Positions 31,567-40,107 are shown, counted from the stretch's first letter. The stretch: DNA of 46,356 nt from CAG-1000 sp964545285 (GCA_964545285.1 CAZJEW010000004.1:1-46356), one strand, 5' to 3'. A program made the numbers and translations. Notes: generated by a model from the sequence alone, not told the origin.

Positions 31567-32646
31567 TCAATCCTTTAAAGTTCCACTATTATTAACAATT
31601 AATGTACTGAAAATAAACAAAACATCTTGATTATTAAAATCAACTAATTGAGAATAAATGCTACTACTAATATATCTTAAATCAATAAGTATTATTTTAG
31701 AATAGCTATTTATCAATAATGGAGTCAAACTACTTCCAAAAGAATCTCTAAATATTATTAATTCTTTATCACTATTATTATTTGGATTGTATATTTCAAT
31801 ATAAGATGAAGCACCATCTAAAAATATATCATATTTATCTAAACTATCAGTTTTATTTAAAGTATATACTTTATTATTAGATTTATCATCATAATAGTAT
31901 ACAAAACAATTTTCAATAATATTATTAGTCAAATATTCTAAATTTTCACTTTCTAAATTCAAAGCTGATTGTCCATAATAAACACCATAAAAATCATTAA
32001 TAGTTTTAGAAGTATAATTATTATTTATATTTAGTGACATTTTTTCCTCTAACTTAGAAATAACTTTACTTAATCTGTTTTGCTTCCAATGAGTATCAGT
32101 TTTAAAATAATCATTAATTGTTAAAGATTCTCTTAAATCAATAAAATTTGATGAATGTATATTGCTTATAACTGTATTATATAAATAATTATAATCAATA
32201 TTTAAAAATAATTTTTCATTTAAATAATAATTCTTATCCGGAATAATAGAATAATATACTTCGTTATTTTCATTTAATTCGCTAATAATATTATTAATTT
32301 TCAAAACAAAATTATCTATGGATTTTTTATTAGTAGGATATTCGGTTTTATAAACATAGTTATCTTTAATATATATCCCATTATTATCAAGTTTTAACAA
32401 AATTTTATAATTAAAATTAGCTTTAATATTTCTAAAGAAATCTCTATATACAAATTGGTCAAGTGTATAACTATCAAAATCTTCCATAAAATTTTTGTTT
32501 AAAATATTTTTAATACTTATATCAGGAAATTGTTGTAATTTTCTTCTTTCATATGTACTAATAATTTTATCATTATTAAAAATATTTAAAACCATAAAAA
32601 TAATTAAAAATGAAACAAATGAAATAGAAATTATTTTATCTTTCAT
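31567..32646 (-). CDS. DHHW-family O-acetylation protein (AlgX/DltD-like role)
   Basis: The 359-residue protein has one N-terminal membrane helix and an external SGNH-hydrolase-like domain. The catalytic dyad segment is D184-T-H-W (TDTHWKQN), and IIFRDSFGSS carries the Ser of the nucleophile region. These motifs define the DHHW group that works with MBOAT acyltransferases to move acetyl groups onto extracellular polysaccharide. The ATG at 32646 has AGGAGGC upstream and lies 8 bases after the MBOAT gene. Confidence 0.85.
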   Translation of the reverse strand: MKDKIISISFVSFLIIFMVLNIFNNDKIISTYERRKLQQFPDISIKNILNKNFMEDFDSYTLDQFVYRDFFRNIKANFNYKILLKLDNNGIYIKDNYVYKTEYPTNKKSIDNFVLKINNIISELNENNEVYYSIIPDKNYYLNEKLFLNIDYNYLYNTVISNIHSSNFIDLRESLTINDYFKTDTHWKQNRLSKVISKLEEKMSLNINNNYTSKTINDFYGVYYGQSALNLESENLEYLTNNIIENCFVYYYDDKSNNKVYTLNKTDSLDKYDIFLDGASSYIEIYNPNNNSDKELIIFRDSFGSSLTPLLINSYSKIILIDLRYISSSIYSQLVDFNNQDVLFIFSTLIVNNSGTLKD

Positions 32647-32654
32647 AATGCCTC

Positions 32655-34043
32655 CTAAAACCTAAAGTATAAGAATGGATTGAATGATGAATCTATTAAG
32701 AATGAAGTAACTAATACTAATAAAACTATATAATATACTGGTTCCAACGTATTAATTACTTTTCCAATCTTTTTTGTTTTAATTAAATTAATAATGTTTT
32801 TAAATAAAGGAGTTGCAGATATAATGCTAATAATTATAATAACTAAATAACTTCTTAAATAATAAATTGTTTCTGTACTGTTAAAAGGAATATTATTAAT
32901 ATAGAACATATTTTTTAATGATATTAATATTTCATTAATAGAGCTACTATTAAATATAACAAAACCTATAATAACAATTAATAATGTATAAAAATATTTA
33001 AATACTTTTGTTTTTTCTAATAGACTTCCCCATAATGTTTTTTCAAGTAATAATATTATTGCAAAATAAATTCCCCATATAATGAAATTCCAAGCAGAAC
33101 CATGCCAAAAACCAGTTAATAACCATACAATTAAAATATTTCTAATCCATTTGATTTTACTTACTCTATTACCACCTAATGGAAAATAAACATAATCTCT
33201 AAAAAAGCTAGATAATGATATGTGCCATCTTCTCCAAAAATCAGTTATTGATTTTGAAATGTATGGATAATTAAAGTTTTCTAAAAAATGAAATCCTAAC
33301 ATTAAACCTAAACCAATAGCCATATCACTATAACCACTAAAATCAAAATATATTTGAATTGTAAATCCAATAGCACTCATCCAACTTGAAACAACAGTGG
33401 TAGTTATATTACCCAAAGAAGAACATAATTCACCTATTACATTAGCTATTAATACCTTTTTTGATAAACCTATTACAAATCTTTTAACACCATTGGAAAA
33501 ATCTTCATAATTATTTTTTCTATCAATTAATTCATTGTTAATAGTTTTATATCTAACAATTGGTCCAGCAACTAATTGTGGAAATAAAGAAACATAAGTT
33601 GAAAAATTTAATATGTTATGACTAGCATCAACGTCTTTTTTATATACATCTACTAAATAACTAATTGTCTGAAAAGTAAAAAAACTAATGCCTATGGGCA
33701 TAATGATATTTAATAATGAAATATTCGTATGAAATAAATTATTAATATTATTTAAAAAGAAATTTGTATATTTAAAATATAATAATTGCCCTATATTATA
33801 TACTAATGAAATAATTAAAATAAATTTAGATTTTTCTCTATATTTTTCGATTAATATACCTGAATAAAAATTAATAATACACGATAGAATCAATATAATA
33901 ATATACTTTGGTTCACCATAAAAATAAAATATTAAACTAAATATTAATATTACTAAATTTTTATATTTTTTAGGTACAATAAAATATATTATTAATAACA
34001 ACGGTAAAAAATAATACAAAAAACTTATACTTGAAAAAAGCAT
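32655..34043 (-). CDS. MBOAT-family O-acyltransferase (AlgI-like)
   Basis: The 462-residue polytopic membrane protein has about 11 helices. The conserved MBOAT segments are present: YFDFSGYSDMAIG, DFWRRWHISLSSFFRDYVYFPLGG (given here in two parts: DFWRRWHISLS and FRDYVYFPLGG) and the catalytic His in LTGFWHGSAWNFIIWG. It passes acetyl groups across the membrane for modification of a wall or capsular polymer by the DHHW partner. The ATG at 34043 has AAGGA upstream. AlgI is the model; PatA/DltB are more distant relatives. Confidence 0.93.
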   Translation of the reverse strand: MLFSSISFLYYFLPLLLIIYFIVPKKYKNLVILIFSLIFYFYGEPKYIIILILSCIINFYSGILIEKYREKSKFILIISLVYNIGQLLYFKYTNFFLNNINNLFHTNISLLNIIMPIGISFFTFQTISYLVDVYKKDVDASHNILNFSTYVSLFPQLVAGPIVRYKTINNELIDRKNNYEDFSNGVKRFVIGLSKKVLIANVIGELCSSLGNITTTVVSSWMSAIGFTIQIYFDFSGYSDMAIGLGLMLGFHFLENFNYPYISKSITDFWRRWHISLSSFFRDYVYFPLGGNRVSKIKWIRNILIVWLLTGFWHGSAWNFIIWGIYFAIILLLEKTLWGSLLEKTKVFKYFYTLLIVIIGFVIFNSSSINEILISLKNMFYINNIPFNSTETIYYLRSYLVIIIISIISATPLFKNIINLIKTKKIGKVINTLEPVYYIVLLVLVTSFLIDSSFNPFLYFRF

Positions 34044-34056
34044 AAAATATCCTTAA

Positions 34057-34518
34057 CTATAAACTTTCAAACGCATCATTAATTAATTTTGATTTTTCTT
34101 TTGTAGACATAATTAATATAATTAAATTTCCTTTACTATTAACAATAACATCTTCAGCTTCAACACAAATCCATTTCCTTGGATTAGCATTTTCTTTTAT
34201 TTCTTTTTTAAAAGTCTCTATATTTGCAACTTCATCATCAGCTATTCTCAATAAAACAACTGAGTGAGCTATAGAACCTACCGCTGATTCACTAACAATT
34301 GCTTCACTAAAATATACATTAGTAGTGCCAATATAATTTTCAACATTACTTTCATCTATTATAGTATTAGTAAGCATCATAGGTAAATCATCTTCATTAA
34401 CATTAGCATACACCTTATCCATAATTTCTTCTAACGTACCTTCTACATTTTTTTCTTTACATCCAGTAAGACTTAATAACATTACACATACCAATAAAAA
34501 TAAAACAACTTTTTTCAT
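34057..34518 (-). CDS. DUF4358 lipoprotein of the O-acetylation cassette
   Basis: The 153-residue protein has a lipobox signal (LLSLTGC, Cys at residue 19) and a DUF4358 domain with LEEIMDKVYANV, DLPMML, SEAIVSESAVGSIAHSVVLLR and a final helix. DUF4358 proteins are often seen next to MBOAT/DHHW pairs, as here (13 bases away), so it probably assists polymer O-acetylation on the outer face. The ATG at 34518 has AGAGGAG upstream. Confidence 0.8.
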   Translation of the reverse strand: MKKVVLFLLVCVMLLSLTGCKEKNVEGTLEEIMDKVYANVNEDDLPMMLTNTIIDESNVENYIGTTNVYFSEAIVSESAVGSIAHSVVLLRIADDEVANIETFKKEIKENANPRKWICVEAEDVIVNSKGNLIILIMSTKEKSKLINDAFESL

Positions 34519-34544
34519 TATTTTCTCCTCTATATTTTATAATA

Positions 34545-34572
34545 ATTATATCATGAATAAAAAATAATACAA
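34545..34572 (-). promoter_or_regulatory. Promoter of the O-acetylation cassette
   Basis: TTGTAT (34572-34567), 16-base spacer, TATAAT (34550-34545) with TGA before it (extended -10). Confidence 0.75.
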
Positions 34573-34574
34573 TT

Positions 34575-34603
34575 AAAAAATAGATAGTATTGTCTATCTA
34601 TTT
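34575..34603 (-). terminator. Terminator after the GerS-like lipoprotein gene
   Basis: 10-bp stem AAATAGATAG/CTATCTATTT, 6-base loop, T run on the minus strand. Confidence 0.9.
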
Positions 34604-34606
34604 AAA

Positions 34607-35590
34607 TTATTTTGTTAAAGATACAGTACTAGTAGAAGATGCTACCTTTAATAATTCTTCATTAGTTAAATTTTCACCAATAATATAATAGTCTTTACCA
34701 TTCATTGTCCAATTAAGCGATGTATCTGTTAAACTACCTAATATATGTTCATATACTACTAATTCTCCAGAAGTTGAAGTTATTTCAAATTCATTTGGAA
34801 TATTTGATACTTCTTCAATCATTATAAATGATTTTTCTCCAGTAAAAGTTAATATTACTCTCTCAACTTCATCCGTTTTAACAGTTTCTTCGCTTTTAAA
34901 TGTTGTTCCGCTTGGTAAATACATTGGATATATTATTTCATCAAGTACACCAGAACTTTTTTCACAGCATTCATCATTGACATTGTATTCTATATTGAAG
35001 TATTCTTCATTAAATTCAGGTTTAAAATTAATATCTATTATTTTAATAGTTATATTTACTATTCCATCTTGATTAAATACTTCGACTTTTTCAGGTAACA
35101 TATCTTTATTAAATGTTACTTTTTGACTAACTAAAGAACTATTATTCGGATAATTTACTGAACTAGTAATAATATAATTACTATCAGTTTCTTCAAATAC
35201 AACATTAGAATCATTTTTAAGATCATTTAATATACTTTCTAAGATATATGCTTGACTACTATTATTAGGCCATTCACTTTGAAATTTAAAGCTTTTATTT
35301 AGTGATGGAGTAACTACAAATACACCTTTATCGTTTTTAAGAATTATTTGTTCATGATTATTATCTTTATTTGTTAATGTTGCTTTATAATAATCTTTTT
35401 CCATATAATCAACTTTAACATCATAATGATATAATTCTTCATTACTTACTATATCCATTTCAGCAGTTAAAGTATACATAGAATTATTATTAAGAATCTT
35501 CTCAAATTTATCTATTACTTTATTAGAATCAACCTTATTACACCCCACTAACATAATACAACTTAATATAGTTAAAACAATTTTTTTAAT
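34607..35590 (-). CDS. GerS-like lipoprotein with DUF4367 tail, probable ATT start
   Basis: The first ATG (35554) would leave only MLVGC before the mature Cys, too short for export. Reading upstream in frame to an ATT at 35590 gives a perfect lipoprotein signal, (M)KKIVLTILSCIMLVGC, and AAGGAGG lies 7 bases before that ATT. I therefore call an ATT start and 327 residues. The N-terminal ~200 mature residues look LolA/GerS-like (lipoprotein carrier fold), and the C-terminal ~110 match DUF4367 (SFIMIEEV, LNWTMNGKDYYIIGENLTNEELLKVA). GerS-type proteins affect peptidoglycan in spore formers, but the role here is unknown. The unit has its own promoter and terminator. Confidence 0.78.
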   Translation of the reverse strand: MKKIVLTILSCIMLVGCNKVDSNKVIDKFEKILNNNSMYTLTAEMDIVSNEELYHYDVKVDYMEKDYYKATLTNKDNNHEQIILKNDKGVFVVTPSLNKSFKFQSEWPNNSSQAYILESILNDLKNDSNVVFEETDSNYIITSSVNYPNNSSLVSQKVTFNKDMLPEKVEVFNQDGIVNITIKIIDINFKPEFNEEYFNIEYNVNDECCEKSSGVLDEIIYPMYLPSGTTFKSEETVKTDEVERVILTFTGEKSFIMIEEVSNIPNEFEITSTSGELVVYEHILGSLTDTSLNWTMNGKDYYIIGENLTNEELLKVASSTSTVSLTK

Positions 35591-35613
35591 TATATCTCCT
35601 CCTTACATAATAA

Positions 35614-35642
35614 ATTATATTTTAATAATTCTCTATTATGAA
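35614..35642 (-). promoter_or_regulatory. Promoter of the GerS-like lipoprotein gene
   Basis: TTCATA (35642-35637), 17-base spacer, TATAAT (35619-35614), about 24 bases before the ATT start. Confidence 0.5.
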
Positions 35643-35690
35643 TAAATAAAATATAATTGTTAAAACTATTAATAGCAAAAGGAGGAAAAG

Positions 35691-35897
35691 ATGGGTACTC
35701 TTTATAAAATAACATTAACATTGATAATAGTAGGAGCTATCAATTGGGGAATGATTGGAATGTTTAATATTAATTTAGTATCATTATTATTTGGAGAAGA
35801 TACAATTATAACTAATTTAGTATATTCTCTTGTTGGAATATGTGGATTAGTATCATTTGGAATATTATTTGAACCATTAGATAAAAAAGAAAAATAA
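35691..35897 (+). CDS. DUF378 membrane protein
   Basis: The 68-residue protein has two membrane helices and the DUF378 signature INWGMIGMFNINLVSLLFG, with a second helix (LVYSLVGICGLVSFGIL). The ATG at 35691 has AAAGGAGG upstream. Function unknown in all family members. It lies on the plus strand, divergent from the GerS-like gene and convergent with a small minus-strand gene. Confidence 0.88.
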   Translation: MGTLYKITLTLIIVGAINWGMIGMFNINLVSLLFGEDTIITNLVYSLVGICGLVSFGILFEPLDKKEK

Positions 35898-35903
35898 CAA
35901 ATA

Positions 35904-35930
35904 AAAACGATGAATAAAAATCATCGTTTT
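35904..35930. terminator. Bidirectional terminator between convergent genes
   Basis: 10-bp stem AAAACGATGA/TCATCGTTTT with an A-rich 7-base loop; T-rich on both exits. Confidence 0.85.
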
Positions 35931-35933
35931 ATA

Positions 35934-36155
35934 TTATAAACTATTAAATAATTCGTTTAATAATTTAATGTTATCTTCATAAAAAGATTTAATTTTATTG
36001 TATGCTCTTGCATAGCCATAATCATATAATTTTGCATAAACATCAATTATATTAATATTCTTATATGAATAGTTAATACTATTTTCTAAATCATATAATA
36101 CATCTAAATATGCAGATTCTTCACTTAATTTAATAATACTATTATATTCTTTCAT
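35934..36155 (-). CDS. Small helical protein downstream of cdaR
   Basis: This 73-residue protein is Tyr-, Asn- and Lys-rich and probably all helical, with no signal or membrane helix. The ATG at 36155 has AGGGGTAA upstream, 7 bases after the CdaR stop, so it is probably the third gene of the cdaA-cdaR operon. I do not recognise it. Confidence 0.6.
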   Translation of the reverse strand: MKEYNSIIKLSEESAYLDVLYDLENSINYSYKNINIIDVYAKLYDYGYARAYNKIKSFYEDNIKLLNELFNSL

Positions 36156-36162
36156 GTTACCC

Positions 36163-37539
36163 CTATTTTTGAGATATTACTACTGTTATTTTAGTAGTTC
36201 TAGAAGAATATGTTAATTTTAAATCAGTTCCAGTAACTTCAACAGGTACTTCAAATGTACCAACTCCTAAATCAGATAAATCAACAAATGCTTTAATATT
36301 ATCAGTTGTTACCTTATCAAGTAATGTTGAAACACCCTTAACAACAACATCAACTTTTGTATCGTTTTGACTAGATGCCAATGCCTTATATTTAGTTGTA
36401 TCTAAATTTTCAAATTGTATTGGAATATCACTAAATTCTTTTGATGTTTCAGTTTGCATTTCAACTTTAATAGTAGCTATAGTATCCGACATGGATCTAA
36501 TTCCAGTTGGTTTATTAATATTTTCCTGATATGTTTTATTTGAACTTAATCCATTAACATCAATCTCTATTTGTATTTCATCAATAGTATTTAGTATTGA
36601 TTCTTCTCCGTATAGTGTAACATTGTTTATACTTGAGGTAATTGAACTAATTGCACTTCCACTTGCTACTTCACCAATTGGTACAACCTTAATTGGAACT
36701 ACTTTACTTGGAGAAGTTATCACAACAGATGCAGTTACAGTTCCAGGAACTATTTCAATATCACTTATTTCAGTTCCTTTTTCATCATATGCAACAAGTT
36801 TTACATTTTCAAGTTTATACGTACCCGCACTAGTAGTACTTAAAGCATTGACATCAACAATTGCTTTAACACTCGCTACTGTTTCAAGTTTTTCTTTATA
36901 TGATTTTATAATAACTTCATCTTTATCAAGAGTTACAGAACTAATAACTAAAGTTTGATTAAGTTTATCTGTATTTAATATATCTGTTGTTAATGTTCTA
37001 GATTCACTTACTTTAGGATAAATAACAATTGTTACACTTGAAGGATCAAGTTTATAATCTAATGTATTAATTGGATTATTATATTTAATAGAAACTTTAT
37101 GTGTTCCTTCTCCTAAACCAGAAAGATCTAACGTAAGTTTATGATCACCCAATTGTTTAGCAAGATATAAATCACTTTTTCTACCCATAAGTACAATATC
37201 AGCAGTTTTAGGTATTCCTTCAACTACATATGCTTCACTATTATATTCAGCAACGACTTCTTGACTACTTAATACGGTAGCTTCTGTTTCAACTAAATTA
37301 ATAACTTTTTTATCAATAGCGAAAAATGCGGCAAAAGCACATATAAGTGAAATATATATTAATGTATTCGGATTGTTTATAAATTTATCGAATTTTCCAC
37401 CTTTAGTACTAAATCTATCAGTAAAGAAATATGCAGTCTTCGACAATGGTGTAATAATAATTATATCAATACATTTATATATTCCTCTGAAAATCATTTT
37501 AAAGAATTTAAGGATTTTATTTAGAATTTTCTTCATCAT
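36163..37539 (-). CDS. cdaR: YbbR-domain protein, CdaA regulator CdaR
   Basis: The 458-residue protein has a cytoplasmic start, one membrane helix (~55-72), and about four YbbR repeats outside (each with LSxLGxGxxxV-type strand pairs, e.g. LDLSGLGEGTHKVSIKYN and VDLSDLGVGTFEVPVEV). In Bacillota CdaR binds CdaA through the membrane and tunes cyclic-di-AMP synthesis. The start lies inside the end of cdaA (overlap of 23 bases), after GAGGAGG; the ATG at 37536 is an equal choice. glmM, which often follows cdaR, is not seen here. Confidence 0.88.
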   Translation of the reverse strand: MMKKILNKILKFFKMIFRGIYKCIDIIIITPLSKTAYFFTDRFSTKGGKFDKFINNPNTLIYISLICAFAAFFAIDKKVINLVETEATVLSSQEVVAEYNSEAYVVEGIPKTADIVLMGRKSDLYLAKQLGDHKLTLDLSGLGEGTHKVSIKYNNPINTLDYKLDPSSVTIVIYPKVSESRTLTTDILNTDKLNQTLVISSVTLDKDEVIIKSYKEKLETVASVKAIVDVNALSTTSAGTYKLENVKLVAYDEKGTEISDIEIVPGTVTASVVITSPSKVVPIKVVPIGEVASGSAISSITSSINNVTLYGEESILNTIDEIQIEIDVNGLSSNKTYQENINKPTGIRSMSDTIATIKVEMQTETSKEFSDIPIQFENLDTTKYKALASSQNDTKVDVVVKGVSTLLDKVTTDNIKAFVDLSDLGVGTFEVPVEVTGTDLKLTYSSRTTKITVVISQK

Positions 37540-38350
37540 TTACCTCCTCTTCTTTAACATCATCAGCTTCATAGAATGTCTCTTTTTTAGGCTGTAATTC
37601 TTCTAAAAGCATCATTCTAGTATCTTCTAAAGATAAATTATAATTCAATTCACTTTGTATTGCTATAGAAATTCTTCCAGTTTCCTCACTTACAACTACC
37701 GCAATAGCATCACTAACTTCGCTTATTCCTAATGCAGCTCTATGACGTGTTCCTAGTCTTTTAGATATACTTTGATTTGCACTTGTTGGGAAAACACTAC
37801 CAGCACAAGTAATCTTATCTCCTTGTATTATTGCCCCACCATCATGAAGAGGATTATTTGGAAAAAATATAGATATTAAAAGTTCACTACTTATATCAGC
37901 ATATAATTTACTAGCAGGTTCAATGTATTGAGCCAAACTATAATCTCTTTCAATTACAATTAATGCACCTATTCTATTTTTCTTTAAATAATCAACAGCA
38001 TTGCATATTTCATATACAATTTTTTCTCTTTCATCAACCGTAAGTGTTTTATGTCTTCCTAACAGTTGTGTTCTTCCAATGCTTTCAAGAACAGATCTAA
38101 TCTCAGGCTGAAAAATAATTATTAAAGCAAGAGGTCCCCAACTTATTAAATACTCTAAAAGAGTACCTACTGTATTAAGATTTAACCAATCACTTAAAAC
38201 TTTTAATATTATTATTACAATTACGCCCTTAAAAATTAATGTTAATTTAAAATTATTTCTAGAATACTTAAATATTTGATAGAACATAAACCAAACTATC
38301 GCAATATCAAGAATTTTAGTAAATATATTAAATATTGTTGTGTATATCAA
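37517..38350 (-). CDS. cdaA: Diadenylate cyclase CdaA
   Basis: CdaA (277 residues) makes cyclic-di-AMP from two ATP. Three membrane helices (~1-80) precede the DAC domain. The RHR motif is intact (GTRHRAALG, residues 202-204). The DGA motif reads D170-G-G followed by A (PLHDGGAII), so the usual Ala is Gly. The start is a TTG at 38350, 5 bases after AAGGAGGTG; no ATG fits. CdaA controls potassium and wall homeostasis in Bacillota. Confidence 0.95.
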   Translation of the reverse strand: MIYTTIFNIFTKILDIAIVWFMFYQIFKYSRNNFKLTLIFKGVIVIIILKVLSDWLNLNTVGTLLEYLISWGPLALIIIFQPEIRSVLESIGRTQLLGRHKTLTVDEREKIVYEICNAVDYLKKNRIGALIVIERDYSLAQYIEPASKLYADISSELLISIFFPNNPLHDGGAIIQGDKITCAGSVFPTSANQSISKRLGTRHRAALGISEVSDAIAVVVSEETGRISIAIQSELNYNLSLEDTRMMLLEELQPKKETFYEADDVKEEEVNDEENSK

Positions 38351-38487
38351 CTCAGCACCTCCTTGTTAATACCATATATAGTATACAACATTTTATTCTT
38401 TTTTACTACCTATTACAATACTTAATAATAATATCATATCATAATTAATAGTATTTAAAATATTATTTATTTTTACAAAATAATTGT

Positions 38488-38512
38488 AAAAAAAAAGAGA
38501 CTATTTAGTCTC
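38488..38512 (-). terminator. Terminator after spoVS
   Basis: 7-bp stem GAGACTA/TAGTCTC, 2-base loop drawn (open to 4 or more in practice), then nine T on the minus strand. It includes the spoVS stop codon. Confidence 0.8.
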
Positions 38513-38764
38513 AACAATCATTTTAATAGCAGTTTTCTCTTTTCCATCTATAACTACATCATAGAATGCTGGTGTACATATAAGGTTAAGCCCAAGTGGT
38601 GCTACAAACCCCCTTGCAATAGATATAGCTTTGATTGCTTGATTAACAGCCCCAGCTCCAACTGTTTGTATTTCTACTCCACTGCAACCCTCTCTGAATG
38701 AATTAGCAATACTTCCAGCAACCTTTTGAGAAATGCTTTTACTAGATACCTTAATAATATCCAT
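38501..38764 (-). CDS. spoVS: Stage V sporulation protein S homologue
   Basis: SpoVS (87 residues) is a small Alba-fold-like regulator. The family core is well conserved: IIKVSSKSISQKVAGSIA, VEIQTVGAGAVNQAIKAIS, IARGFVAPLGLNL, TAIKMIVE. The start is the ATG at 38764, 7 bases after GAGGTGAT; a GTG at 38776 lies inside the ribosome site. The gene follows two small membrane-protein genes, away from its usual neighbour rny (which lies at the start of this window). SpoVS also exists in non-sporulating lineages, so it is not proof of sporulation. Confidence 0.95.
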   Translation of the reverse strand: MDIIKVSSKSISQKVAGSIANSFREGCSGVEIQTVGAGAVNQAIKAISIARGFVAPLGLNLICTPAFYDVVIDGKEKTAIKMIVETK

Positions 38765-38799
38765 ATTATTTATCACCTCAATAAATATTATGAATAAAT

Positions 38800-39204
38800 C
38801 TATCTTTTATTTCTAATTCTAATAATAATATTTTTAATAAAATACAATAAATTAATAAGTCCATATAGAGTAAAACTAAATAACCCACCATAATATAGCG
38901 ATGTAAATATTCCAATATCCACTTCATTATAACTAAATAATCCTAACACTAGTACAATAAGCATTAAGGGTAAGTAAGATATAGAAACATTTTTATAAAA
39001 ATCATCTTTAAAAAACTTAATACTAATTTTGTATATAATAAAAGCTAATAATAATGCTAATACAATCATTCCAAAAAAGAACAATTCTACATAATATTTT
39101 GAAATAGCACTAAAAATAAATAAAACAATACCAATGTATTGAATACATCCAAACAATACAAATAATAATAATAATTCAATTCTTTTTAACCAAATCTTTT
39201 TCAT
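38800..39204 (-). CDS. Small four-helix membrane protein
   Basis: The start is the ATG at 39204 (AGAGGTTAT upstream); the same frame is open back to 39249 but overlaps the preceding terminator. The 134-residue protein has four membrane helices and short loops, a basic start (KKIWLKR) and a basic end (RIRNKR). No family recognised. It is followed by spoVS 35 bases on, probably in one transcript. Confidence 0.6.
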   Translation of the reverse strand: MKKIWLKRIELLLLFVLFGCIQYIGIVLFIFSAISKYYVELFFFGMIVLALLLAFIIYKISIKFFKDDFYKNVSISYLPLMLIVLVLGLFSYNEVDIGIFTSLYYGGLFSFTLYGLINLLYFIKNIIIRIRNKR

Positions 39205-39220
39205 ATAACCTCTACTTACC

Positions 39221-39249
39221 ATTATACAAAAAAAGCTGTTATTTAACAA
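39221..39249 (-). promoter_or_regulatory. Promoter inside the upstream terminator
   Basis: TTGTTA (39249-39244), 17-base spacer, TATAAT (39226-39221). The -35 box is in the hairpin stem and loop, and the T run is in the spacer, as at parE. Confidence 0.6.
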
Positions 39250-39251
39250 CT
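39228..39251 (-). terminator. Terminator of the DUF308-like membrane protein gene
   Basis: 7-bp stem AGTTGTT/AACAGCT (one G-U), 4-base loop, then seven T on the minus strand. It overlaps the gene's last codons. Confidence 0.8.
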
Positions 39252-40030
39252 TTCTTATTATTTTTTTTAGGTTGTTTAATTACTTCCTTCTTTTTATTGC
39301 TTTGTTTGATATCTTTAGTTTTATTAACTTTAACATCCTTTAATTTAGTTTCCGTATTTAAAACATTATTAAATTTATGTTCTTTCTTATTAATATTTTC
39401 TGTTTTAACTTCTTTAGGTAATTTTTTAACTTCTTTTTCATAGTTGTCTTCAAGTAAATCAATTAAATATTTTTCGATTTTTCGATTTTTAATAATTATT
39501 AACATAATTGGTTCTACCATTGAAAGAAGCCCATAGCATAAGAAATAATAACCAAGTATTAAAGTTTGCATAGTAACATCTTTATATAAATTTGTTATGA
39601 CTAAAAATCCTAATAAAGAAAGTAATATTGTTATTGCAAACTTAGGAAACATTTTTATATCATTTTGTCTTGAAAGTTTAATTGTATGCCATCCTTTATT
39701 AAGAATATTTGCTATTAAATATATTAATAATGCATTACCTAATATAAATCCAGTGTTATCAAAATATGAATAAAACATAATATATGATCCAACAAAAATA
39801 TTAATAAGTCCCACAAATAACAATTCATAGTCATCAGGTATTCTTTTAACAAAGTAACAAATAATACTAAAAAAACCTAATATATAAAATAATGGAGTTG
39901 CATATTCAATTGGTTTTAAAACTTCTATTTCGGGATATTTAAGTAAAAGTATTCCTATAATTACATATATGATATAGAAAATTATTTGAACTATTGTATT
40001 TATTCTTTCGGATTTAGACATCCTCTTCAT
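39239..40030 (-). CDS. DUF308-like membrane protein with basic tail
   Basis: The 263-residue protein has about six membrane helices in two threes (~10-185), like HdeD/DUF308 proteins (YIIYVIIGILLLKYPE is the telling piece), then a Lys/Asn-rich cytoplasmic tail of ~70 residues that may bind nucleic acid or phospholipid. The ATG at 40030 follows TAGGAGGAAG. Assignment to DUF308 is by pattern only. Confidence 0.6.
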   Translation of the reverse strand: MKRMSKSERINTIVQIIFYIIYVIIGILLLKYPEIEVLKPIEYATPLFYILGFFSIICYFVKRIPDDYELLFVGLINIFVGSYIMFYSYFDNTGFILGNALLIYLIANILNKGWHTIKLSRQNDIKMFPKFAITILLSLLGFLVITNLYKDVTMQTLILGYYFLCYGLLSMVEPIMLIIIKNRKIEKYLIDLLEDNYEKEVKKLPKEVKTENINKKEHKFNNVLNTETKLKDVKVNKTKDIKQSNKKKEVIKQPKKNNKKVVK

Positions 40031-40052
40031 AACTTCCTCCTAGTATAATAAT

Positions 40053-40081
40053 ATTTTATAACAATGTTAATAACAAGTCAA
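40053..40081 (-). promoter_or_regulatory. Promoter of the DUF308-like gene
   Basis: TTGACT (40081-40076), 17-base spacer, TAAAAT (40058-40053). Confidence 0.75.
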
Positions 40082-40083
40082 AT

Positions 40084-40107
40084 AAAAAGTCTTGATTTCT
40101 CAAAACT
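40084..40107 (-). terminator. Terminator after the AI-2E family gene
   Basis: 8-bp stem AGTTTTGA/TCAAGACT (one G-U), loop GAAA, then T run on the minus strand. It overlaps the stop codon. Confidence 0.8.
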
